Source: Nostoc sp. KVJ3 (GTDB lineage Bacteria; Cyanobacteriota; Cyanobacteriia; Cyanobacteriales; Nostocaceae). Taken from it: 64,000 nucleotides of DNA. Where the stretch lies: the NCBI RefSeq assembly GCF_026127265.1, contig NZ_WWFG01000002.1, forward strand, positions 186,001-250,000, written 5' to 3'. The position numbers and the translations under genes are program-made. The notes under the pieces were generated by a model. That model saw only the letters and a program-made list of their open reading frames with translations. It was not told the origin of the DNA and searched no databases. Each line of letters starts with the position of its first letter. The stretch's first letter is position 1. Of the stretch, positions 25,536 through 32,724 are shown piece after piece.

Positions 25536-27278
25536 TTGAAAGCTAGACCTATTAACCGCAGTCATCGCAAAACCTGGATGCTCGCATGGTTACTAATTGC
25601 GGGAGTAAATGGAGTTGCACAAAAAGCACTAGCACAAGAGTATATAAATCAAGAAACGGGAAATACTCAAGAGTTAGGAGTAGAGACGCGATTAATCGCG
25701 TCTGAACAGGAGTTAGGAGTTAAGAGCGATAATATTATTCCCTTATCCTCTAAAGATCCGATGGCACAAGTTACATCGGTTTCTCAACTCAAGGACGTAC
25801 AACCTAACGACTGGGCATTCCAAGCATTACAATCTTTGGTGGAACGCTATGGTTGTATAGCCGGCTATCCAGATAGCAGCTATCGCGGTAATCGTGCCTT
25901 AACTCGGTATGAATTCGCCGCCGGAGTGAATGCTTGTTTAGATAGAGTCAATGAATTAATTACTACAGGCACCAGTGATTTAGTCACCCGCGAAGATTTA
26001 GCAATATTACAAAAATTGCAGTCAGAATTTACCCCTGAGTTAGCAACCTTACGGGGTCGTGTCGATAGTTTAGAAGCCAAAACCACCGAACTCCAAGCCA
26101 ATCAATTCTCAACAACAACCAAACTTAGTGGACTACTGATAGTTGGCATTCAAGGACGGACTAACAATCGTGGTGATGTTAATCCGAGAGATGGAAAAAA
26201 AGATACAAATGACGCAGGGACAAACACTAATGTTATATCCCTGGCGCAACTATATTTAACTAGCCAAATCACTCCCAGTAGTTACTTGTTTACAGGTCTT
26301 ATCGATGGCAAGGGAAAAACTTCACCGAGATTTACTAATAGTGTTTCTCGGAATGATGTTTTACTTGGCTACGAATTTCCTACAGATAACTTAATTGTAA
26401 GTGACCTCAATTTTCATTGGCTGGTGACAGATAAATTAGCCGTGATGGTAGGAACAGAAGGCGTAAGTATGCCATCTGCTTTCCGAGGCCCCAATCGTGT
26501 CGAAAGTGCTGCAACCGGGCCATTGTCTTACTTTGCCCAAAGAAACCCAATTTTAAATATGGGATACGGTCATGGCGGTATAGCTATTGATTGGCAATTT
26601 GCTAAACGTGCTAGTTTACAGGCAATTTATACAAGTTATAAACCAGGAAATCCCGGTAAAGCTAGCGGTTTATTTGATGGAACCACCACTACAGGGGTGC
26701 AATTACTGCTAACACCAACAGATACTCTAGATTTAAGTTTGTATTACGTTAACAATTACTCTTCAGATGGTTGTTTACTAACCTTTGTTGGCGATGAATG
26801 CTTAACTACAGTTAATACCACTACCAAAAAATCAGCACCTTTGCAAACCAATGCTGTGGGTGCGACTGTAACTTGGCAAATTTCTCCACGCATTAGCGCC
26901 GGTGCGTGGGGTGGTTATACTAAGTCTTACATTCCTGGGCAATCAGGAAATGTAGAGACGACAAATTATATGGTGTTTCTGAATTTACCTGATTTATTTG
27001 CTAAAGGAAATTTGGGGGGAATTTATGTCGGTCAACCTCCTAAAATCACCAGTAGCAACTTACCTATAGGGAATAATGTCCCTGATTTTATCAATACTGG
27101 TTTAGGACGTGCAGGTGGACAACCAGGGACTACCACTCAAATTGAGGCATTTTATCGTTTCCAGCTAACAGATAATATCAGCATTACACCAGGAATAATT
27201 CATATCTTGCAGCCTGGTCATACACCAGATAGTGACTCAGTTACCATCGGCATTCTGCGAAGTACTTTCAGTTTTTAA
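25536..27278 (+). CDS. SLH-domain OprB-type outer-membrane porin (iron uptake porin family)
   Basis: 580 residues. An N-terminal signal peptide (basic MKARPINRSHRK, hydrophobic MLAWLLIAGVNGVA, cleavage near ALA-Q) is followed by an S-layer homology domain at about 90-150 (LKDVQPNDWAFQALQSLVERYG, IAGYPDSSYRGNRALTRYEFAAGV) that tethers the protein to peptidoglycan. A coiled-coil spacer (LRGRVDSLEAKTTELQ) and a C-terminal beta-barrel ending in SVTIGILRSTFSF follow. Such porins carry inorganic ions and small solutes across the cyanobacterial outer membrane. The start is taken as TTG 25536, because ATG 25578 would remove the basic part of the signal peptide. An in-frame repeat insertion lies at about residues 46-58. 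Confidence 0.88.
   Translation: MKARPINRSHRKTWMLAWLLIAGVNGVAQKALAQEYINQETGNTQELGVETRLIASEQELGVKSDNIIPLSSKDPMAQVTSVSQLKDVQPNDWAFQALQSLVERYGCIAGYPDSSYRGNRALTRYEFAAGVNACLDRVNELITTGTSDLVTREDLAILQKLQSEFTPELATLRGRVDSLEAKTTELQANQFSTTTKLSGLLIVGIQGRTNNRGDVNPRDGKKDTNDAGTNTNVISLAQLYLTSQITPSSYLFTGLIDGKGKTSPRFTNSVSRNDVLLGYEFPTDNLIVSDLNFHWLVTDKLAVMVGTEGVSMPSAFRGPNRVESAATGPLSYFAQRNPILNMGYGHGGIAIDWQFAKRASLQAIYTSYKPGNPGKASGLFDGTTTTGVQLLLTPTDTLDLSLYYVNNYSSDGCLLTFVGDECLTTVNTTTKKSAPLQTNAVGATVTWQISPRISAGAWGGYTKSYIPGQSGNVETTNYMVFLNLPDLFAKGNLGGIYVGQPPKITSSNLPIGNNVPDFINTGLGRAGGQPGTTTQIEAFYRFQLTDNISITPGIIHILQPGHTPDSDSVTIGILRSTFSF
25671..25720. repeat. Palindrome inserted in frame in the porin gene
   Basis: A perfect 20-bp palindrome AGACGCGATTAATCGCGTCT (25684-25703) is flanked by direct repeats GAGTTAGGAGT (25671-25681 and 25710-25720). 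The protein shows the duplication as QELGV ... QELGV. The 39-base unit keeps the frame and belongs to the GAGACGCG hairpin family seen between genes elsewhere in the window. Confidence 0.8.
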
Positions 27279-27427
27279 CTCTGCTGATAGAGAAATATTA
27301 TATAACTTAAGTATTAAGAAATGCTTATAATCAATTGGGTATGACAAACAATTAAAATCTATTTTCTAATTCCCAATGTCCAATTTTCAATAGATGGTGA
27401 AATTAGATATGCGTTATCTATAATTTT

Positions 27428-27458
27428 TGTAGAGACTTAGCATTGCTAAGTCTCTACA
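27428..27458. terminator. Perfect 15-bp hairpin after the porin gene
   Basis: TGTAGAGACTTAGCA pairs perfectly with TGCTAAGTCTCTACA around one base. It lies 150 bases after the porin stop with no long T run. It shares its TGTAGAGAC ends, but not its core, with hairpins at 31511, 32398, 34635 and 37168. Confidence 0.6.
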
Positions 27459-27702
27459 TTCATTTTTGCAGATGTCTAAATACATATAAAAAAGGGTTTA
27501 GCGGTGAGCTAAACCTATATATAAATCCATTGCATAACAACATCCCAAATCAATTTACTCCTTATCATATTCATAAAGCATCTCCCTATAGGATGTGTGC
27601 AAATATCCTGAAATCTGGTACAGGATTGCCTTGGTATCACCGAATACCCGAAGTAGAAAATTAATTTACCACATACTAAAGGCTACGACAGATTAATTTA
27701 GA

Positions 27703-27957
27703 TATAGGAATCTGGGTTGATTTCTGAAAAAATACGTAGTCGCGTGTTAACACAGAAAGTACGGCATCAAACTCTCAATAATGGTGCGTTACGAACTGCG
27801 TTCTAACACAAAGCCAGTTGCTACAACGGAGGGAACCTCCCTTCGGGTTCACCAGTCGCCTAGGTTGGGAAACCCGCCTACAGCGCTGGATTCACCGCAA
27901 CGCACTGGCTCTCCTACAATACCTAATCTTGTTCAAAAATCAAATATGATTCCTATA
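27703..27957. repeat. 255-bp miniature element, TATAGGAATC termini
   Basis: Longer relative of the 15731 element: same ends (TATAGGAATCTGGGTTGATTT and inverted TATAGGAATCATATTTGATTT) and same body (GGGAAACCCGCC, GCGCTGGATTCACCGCAACGC) with an extra ~100 bases holding GGGAACCTCCC. The apparent ORF at 27781 is this repeat. Confidence 0.8.
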
Positions 27958-28809
27958 GTAAAGATAAGTACCTAAACAAAAACATTTACAGTCATTGCAA
28001 GTAGTATTTACAATAACATTTTGTAATTAATTATGTTTAAATACTTTTACTAATCCTGAATCAAATATACAGAAACAAGATCCTCTAATTCTCGAAAAAT
28101 CGGGGTTCTGCGGTTTAAAATATGATTACTATAGTAATGTAATTAGAAGTATTTTCACACCCATAATTTACATGAAAGCGATTTTTCTAATTAGCAAGCA
28201 AAATAAAAGACGGGATGATTTATCCCGTCTAAATAGCTTGAAAGTGGCAATACACCTTGGACTCTGGAAAAATAGCACAAATAAAATTCTATAATTTGTA
28301 AGGCTAGCAAAGAAAATAAACAAAAAGAATAGTATTTTAGGCGACTCTCAATGTTTTAATCTTTTGCATTCTAGCTAATTAATATATCACAGTTGGATTG
28401 TAATGTAATGCCAAAATGCCAAACAAATAATGAGCAACAAAGAAGACGGGGGTTAACCCGTCCTGTGTATAATAAGTAAAAACATCTTGGTAATTTCTCC
28501 AATATATCAAAATACTCTAATCACTACCTGCCAAATTGCCAAATACTTACCAATTAAACACGAATATTAATTTCTCTGTAATTGGATGTTTTGATCAGCT
28601 ATAAATTTTATTATCAGCGAAAATTAATAGTTACTCAAAAGGTATAGTACAACAAGACAAAAGTAAAAAGGCAAAAGTAAAGGGAGAATCCCAAATGTGC
28701 AAGTTTAATTTACATACGGGATTGTGACTTTCACTCTTAGGATAAAAAACAAACCACAAAGGACACGAAGGTAAGAGAATTTAAAAGGGTTTTCGCGTTA
28801 GTTCGGTAT
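27958..28809. other. Long gene-free, AT-rich spacer
   Basis: No credible coding frame is seen. It contains a TATAGGAATC-type end near 28119-28138, a hairpin AGACGGGA / TCCCGTCT at about 28209-28231, and a palindrome GACGGGGGTTAACCCGTC at about 28441-28458. The two GACGGG hairpins resemble each other and may be terminators or remnants of one repeat family. Confidence 0.5.
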
Positions 28810-28826
28810 ATTTTTGCCAAATTGGG

Positions 28827-28937
28827 ATGCTCCCTTCTATTTCGGATGAAATACAGAGAAGAATTCATGCTCTGGATGATTGTCTACTAGACATTAGTTC
28901 TGGATCTGAGCAAGAGTCAGAAGAACCACTTGATTAA
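28827..28937 (+). other. 36-codon ORF followed by a strong terminator; possible gene remnant
   Basis: A short frame (MLPSISDEIQRRIHALDDCL, acidic tail ending EEPLD) ends 6 bases before a perfect terminator hairpin. It overlaps one copy of a 25-bp direct repeat whose second copy is at 28987. It may be the 3' end of a lost gene with its native terminator; it is too short to assign a family. Confidence 0.3.
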
Positions 28938-28943
28938 ATCCCT

Positions 28944-28992
28944 AGATTATTCGCGATGCGACCTCGCGAATAATCTGGATTCTTTTATTTTT
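28944..28992 (+). terminator. Rho-independent terminator
   Basis: AGATTATTCGCGA pairs perfectly with TCGCGAATAATCT around a 7-base loop, followed by GGATTCTTTTATTTTT. This is the most typical intrinsic terminator of the window, although no full-length gene lies before it. Confidence 0.75.
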
Positions 28993-29083
28993 GCCAAATT
29001 GGGATGCTCCCGTTTGTTGAACTCACGTTGAACAGGATAGTGGAAATTTCCTGTTTATTCTGTTCTGGTAGATCGTTTAATAA

Positions 29084-29764
29084 TCAGCGCTTCTGAGCAA
29101 TTTGCTGCAAGTATGCAATTAGCTGTTCTCCTGCGGTGTCAATGTGTCGTTTTAGTAACCTGATAGCAGCTTTTGTATCCTGCTTTTGACAAGCATCTAA
29201 GAGTTGATAGTGTTCTTTTTGCGATCGCTCTTGGTAATCCATCTCTACCAATTGTACGCGAACATAGCGATCGCAATTAATATGTAAAGTTTTAATCATC
29301 GCCAATAACCGAGGACGTTCAGCAGTGGCGTACAGCGTCGCATGGAATTCCCAGTTGAGTTTTGCCAACACACCTGCATCAATTGCTTTATCTGTCGCTT
29401 CCAGAATCACAGCCGCTTTTTCTATATCTGTTTCCTTGAACTTGGGTATCGCCAATTGCATCGCTTTCACTTCCAAAGCGCTGCGAATCTCACAGATTTC
29501 TTGCGCCTCTTGTGCTGTCAACACCGACACAATCGCCCCACGATTTAGATGTAGTGTTACCAATCCTTCTGCTTCTAACTGCTTCAAGGCTTCGCGTACG
29601 GGAATGCGACTAACGCCAAACTGAGTGGCGATTTCATCCTGTCTCAAAGATTGTCCTTCCTGAAAAATGCCCCGCAGAATCGCTTCCCGCAAAGCATCGG
29701 CAATTAAATCTGGCGTACTGCGTTGTTGTTGCAGCACATTTGCTGCCAAGTCATTTAAGTTCAT
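29084..29764 (-). CDS. GntR-family regulator, FCD (FadR) subfamily
   Basis: 226 residues. The N-terminal winged helix-turn-helix shows IADALREAILRGIFQEGQSL and QFGVSRIPVREALKQLEAEGLV, the canonical GntR DNA-binding core. The C-terminal FCD effector domain (residues about 90-220) has the helical pattern EIRSALEVKAMQLA and LNWEFHATLY, the latter with a metal-ligand-type histidine. Effectors of this class are usually carboxylic acids. The frame is open to 29842, but MNLNDLAANVL at 29764 starts cleanly and leaves the double operator outside the gene. It is divergent from leuA, with 89 bp between start codons. Confidence 0.92.
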   Translation of the reverse strand: MNLNDLAANVLQQQRSTPDLIADALREAILRGIFQEGQSLRQDEIATQFGVSRIPVREALKQLEAEGLVTLHLNRGAIVSVLTAQEAQEICEIRSALEVKAMQLAIPKFKETDIEKAAVILEATDKAIDAGVLAKLNWEFHATLYATAERPRLLAMIKTLHINCDRYVRVQLVEMDYQERSQKEHYQLLDACQKQDTKAAIRLLKRHIDTAGEQLIAYLQQIAQKR

Positions 29765-29771
29765 ATTGAAT

Positions 29772-29804
29772 ATTGTATACAAAATCCAAAAGATTGTATA
29801 CAAT
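29772..29804. promoter_or_regulatory. Double GntR operator between the regulator and leuA
   Basis: Two palindromes, TTGTATACAA (29773-29782) and ATTGTATACAAT (29793-29804), have centres 21 bp apart, two helical turns, so two dimers would bind the same DNA face. They lie 8 bases from the regulator start and 50 bases before leuA. TTGTATACAA-type palindromes are common GntR/FCD sites. Autoregulation and control of leuA are inferred. Confidence 0.8.
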
Positions 29805-29853
29805 ATCCAAAGTAAGTTTTTTAAACATCCCTTCAATACCACGGGAGACAGTT

Positions 29854-31476
29854 ATGAGCATCGCATCTCAACCAGACAGAGTAATAATCTTCGACACCAC
29901 GCTACGGGATGGCGAACAATCACCAGGCGCAACCCTGAATGTAGAAGAGAAATTAGCGATCGCTCATCAACTAGCTCTCCTTGGTGTCGATGTGATTGAA
30001 GCAGGTTTTGCCGTTGCTAGTCCGGGAGATTTTCAAGCTGTTAAAACCATTGCGGAACAAGTCGGAATACCTGGCGGGCCAATCATTTGCAGTTTAGCTA
30101 GAGCCATTCGCCAAGATATTCACGCCGCCGCCGAAGCCTTGAAAGGTGCGGCTTGTCCGAGAATCCACACGATGATTTCTACCTCTGATATTCACCTAAA
30201 ATATCAGTTGAAAAAGTCTCGCAGCGAAGTATTGGCGATCGCATCAGAAATGATTGCTTATGCCAAATCCTTTGTAGACGATGTAGAATTTTCACCAATG
30301 GATGCTAGTCGCACTGAGCCAGAGTTTCTTTATGAAGTTTTGTCAAGAGCGATCGCAGCAGGTGCAACGACAATTAATATTCCTGATACCGTTGGTTACT
30401 GCGCACCCAAGGAAATCGGCACTCTCATTCAGGGAATTCGAGAAAATGTTCCTAATATTGATCGGGTGATTCTTTCCATTCATACTCAAAATGATTTGGG
30501 TTTGGCGACAGCTAACGCTTTGGCAGCAATTGAATACGGTGTGCGTCAGGTGGAATGTACCATTAATGGCATTGGGGAACGAGCCGGGAATGCCGCATTG
30601 GAAGAGATTGTGATGGCGTTGCAGGTTCGCAAACCATTTTTCAACCCTTATTTTGGTCGTCCGGTTGATGCCGATACACCCTTGACTAATATTAAGACTC
30701 AGGAGATTTACAAAACCTCATCCTTAGTTTCCCAATTAACCGGAATGCTGATTCAGCCCAATAAAGCGATCGTGGGAGCAAACGCTTTCGCCCATGAGTC
30801 TGGTATTCACCAAGATGGGATCATCAAACACCGCGAAACTTATGAAATTATGGAAGCTGCTGCGATCGGTTTACCAGAAAATCGCATTGTTTTGGGCAAA
30901 CACTCTGGACGCAATGCTTTCCGTACAAGGCTCAAAGAATTGGGGTTTGAATTGAACGAGGCGGATTTAAATAAAGCCTTCAATCGATTTAAAGAAATCG
31001 CCGATAAGAAAAAAGAAATCTCAGATTGGGATTTAGAAGCGATCGTTCGAGATGAAACGCAGATTCAAGTAGAAAGTGGCTTCCAAATTGAACACGTCCA
31101 GGTAATCTGCGGTGACTGCACTTGCCCAACTGCAACCATTACAATTGTTACCCCCGATGGCAAAATCCTCACGGATGCAAGTGTAGGCACTGGCCCAGTG
31201 GATGCAGTGTATCAAGTAATCAATCAATTGGTGCAGATTCCCAATCAACTGATTGAGTTTTCCGTCCAATCTGTGACTGGCGGAATTGATGCACTGGGAA
31301 CTGTGACAGTTCGCTTGAAACATCAAGAGCGGATATTCTCTGGACAAGCATCTGATACTGATATCGTGGTAGCCGCAGCTTATGCTCATATCAACGCCCT
31401 GAATCGTCTTTATCGTTATTTGCAAACAGAGAGATCCCATTTTGATGAGATGAACTCTGCTGTTGTCTCTGGGTAG
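29854..31476 (+). CDS. leuA: 2-isopropylmalate synthase
   Basis: First committed enzyme of leucine synthesis: condenses acetyl-CoA with 2-oxoisovalerate. The TIM-barrel opens with VIIFDTTLRDGEQSPGATLN (arginine and aspartate of the active site), and contains HTQNDLGLATANAL with metal-binding histidine, GIGERAGNAALEE, and HESGIHQDGIIKH. The C-terminal LeuA regulatory domain (about 395-520) covers VQVICGD and ITIVTPDGKILTDASVGTGPVDAVYQ in outline, so leucine feedback inhibition is expected. 540 residues, normal for the cyanobacterial enzyme. ATG 29854 is chosen (MSIASQPDRV); an upstream frame continues through the operators. Confidence 0.94.
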   Translation: MSIASQPDRVIIFDTTLRDGEQSPGATLNVEEKLAIAHQLALLGVDVIEAGFAVASPGDFQAVKTIAEQVGIPGGPIICSLARAIRQDIHAAAEALKGAACPRIHTMISTSDIHLKYQLKKSRSEVLAIASEMIAYAKSFVDDVEFSPMDASRTEPEFLYEVLSRAIAAGATTINIPDTVGYCAPKEIGTLIQGIRENVPNIDRVILSIHTQNDLGLATANALAAIEYGVRQVECTINGIGERAGNAALEEIVMALQVRKPFFNPYFGRPVDADTPLTNIKTQEIYKTSSLVSQLTGMLIQPNKAIVGANAFAHESGIHQDGIIKHRETYEIMEAAAIGLPENRIVLGKHSGRNAFRTRLKELGFELNEADLNKAFNRFKEIADKKKEISDWDLEAIVRDETQIQVESGFQIEHVQVICGDCTCPTATITIVTPDGKILTDASVGTGPVDAVYQVINQLVQIPNQLIEFSVQSVTGGIDALGTVTVRLKHQERIFSGQASDTDIVVAAAYAHINALNRLYRYLQTERSHFDEMNSAVVSG

Positions 31477-31510
31477 ATTCTGATGCGTTGCTGAATACAG
31501 CCACAAATGA

Positions 31511-31540
31511 TGTAGAGACGTAAAATTTTACGTCTCTACA
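31511..31540. terminator. Perfect 30-bp palindrome after leuA
   Basis: TGTAGAGACGTAAAA pairs with TTTTACGTCTCTACA, followed by AGAGTTTTG. It lies 35 bases after the leuA stop and could terminate it. It has the TGTAGAGAC ends shared by a hairpin family in this window. Confidence 0.65.
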
Positions 31541-31586
31541 AGAGTTTTGATTGCACAACTAAACCCCATCTTAATACTGCTCGGAT

Positions 31587-31716
31587 AAGCAGGGGAAGCA
31601 GGGGAGGCAGGGGAGGTAGGGAGGCAGGGGAGGCAGGGGAGGCAGGGAGGTAGGGGAAGCAGGGAAAGCAGGGGAGGCAGGGGAAGCAGGGGAGGTAGGG
31701 GAAGCAGGGGAGGCGA
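31587..31716. repeat. Minisatellite of 9-10 bp GGGGAGGCAG units
   Basis: About 130 bases of imperfect GGGGAGGCAG / GGGGAAGCAG / GGGGAGGTAG units. One strand is almost pure purine, so triplex or G-rich structures are possible. Proline-rich frames on the minus strand across it are an artefact. Confidence 0.85.
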
Positions 31717-31966
31717 AACTCAACGCCAGCAACCATTTCTCTCCCTGCTCAAGAACAGCTTGCTTCAACCAAGAAATTCCAAGACCTATGCAGTATTGAA
31801 CCCCATCTAAGTTGAGAACCGTAGTTTTCGCCCTCACCCTAAATTAAATCAAAGTCAACAGCCTAGGCTGGGGGATGAGGGTTAATCCTTTTCATCGCCG
31901 AAGAACTACAGGTTTCAAGATAGACGTGGTTTAAGTACAGTTTTGCATGAAATCTTAAAGTTTTTA

Positions 31967-32113
31967 ATTGCAGAAGAATGCATTAGCATTGCAGAAGAAT
32001 GCATTGGCATTGTAGAGGAATGCATTAACATTGCAGAGCAATGTATTGGCATTGTACAGCAATGTATTGGCATTGCAGAGCGATGCATTAACATTGCAGA
32101 GCAATGCATTGGC
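31967..32113. repeat. Seven 21-bp tandem repeats, possibly coding heptapeptides
   Basis: Seven exact-length units of ATTGCAGAAGAATGCATTGGC type fill 147 bases. On the plus strand a frame starting at TTG 31943 reads seven heptads, IAEECIS, IAEECIG, IVEECIN, IAEQCIG, IVQQCIG, IAERCIN and IAEQCIG, ending at 32170; third-position changes are mostly silent or conservative. The minus strand is also open (HSSAMLM-type units) from a GTG. No ATG or ribosome site supports either frame. Confidence 0.8.
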
Positions 32114-32191
32114 AGTAAGTGTATGGTGTGTGTCTCAAGTATTAATGTGGATATAGACACAGCAAAATAACTTGTATTGCAGGAAATACTG

Positions 32192-32377
32192 ATGGAACGT
32201 TCAAAATTAATTGCTATTCTTACAGGTGCGATTTCGGTTATTTTAGCGATCGCTTACCTGATCTTAGTCCAACTACTCGACTATCGGGATATGAAACCCG
32301 CACCCATCAGCCAATTTGACCAAGCACCCGCAATTATTTCTGATTATTGGCAGGTTGACAAAATTACTCGAACATGA
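32192..32377 (+). CDS. Small single-pass membrane protein of unknown function
   Basis: 61 residues from ATG 32192: basic MERSK, one hydrophobic helix LIAILTGAISVILAIAYLILVQLL, then a polar tail YRDMKPAPISQFDQAPAIISDYW. A TTG start at 32177 would add five residues. It lies upstream of the NdhF4 gene in the same direction, 347 bp away, so it may belong to another transcript. No family is assigned. Confidence 0.62.
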   Translation: MERSKLIAILTGAISVILAIAYLILVQLLDYRDMKPAPISQFDQAPAIISDYWQVDKITRT

Positions 32378-32397
32378 TTTATATTTAACTGACTTGT

Positions 32398-32420
32398 AGA
32401 GACGCAATTAGTTGCGTCTC
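32398..32420. repeat. GAGACGCAA hairpin in spacer upstream of the CO2-uptake operon
   Basis: GAGACGCAA pairs with TTGCGTCTC around TTAG, with TGTA preceding: the TGTAGAGAC hairpin family again. It may end the small membrane-protein transcript. The remaining bases to 32724 are AT-rich, without ORF, and should hold the operon promoter. Confidence 0.65.
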
Positions 32421-32724
32421 TTGTCATTTATGTCAATAGGTAAAAACTCATAATGACTATTGATTAAACTAATGGTTAATTCATAGATAAAAAACAATAG
32501 CTATTATTCATTACTCAAATAATTGATTATATAAGATTTATTTAGAGTAAGTATCTCAGATTTATTTAGATAAAGTAATTCCCTTTTGGCAGATATAAAG
32601 GTAAGCTGTTTTTAACGAAAAACAAAAGATAAATTTGTCTTATCTGTGATTGCTGGGTTAACAGGGATCAACGCAAGTTGATTTAAAACCCCAAATTTTT
32701 GATGATAACTATAGAGGTGAGTTG

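Noticed and set aside
27781..27975. 64-residue frame
   Set aside because: It lies wholly inside the TATAGGAATC miniature element, and the same sequence at 15731 does not keep the frame.
31536..31837. Proline-rich minus-strand frames
   Set aside because: They are the GGGGAGGCAG minisatellite read in several frames; no start context, and two frames overlap with equal claim.
31943..32170. Tandem 21-bp units considered as a CRISPR array
   Set aside because: There are no variable spacers; units are adjacent and diverge gradually, as in slippage repeats. No cas gene is in the window.
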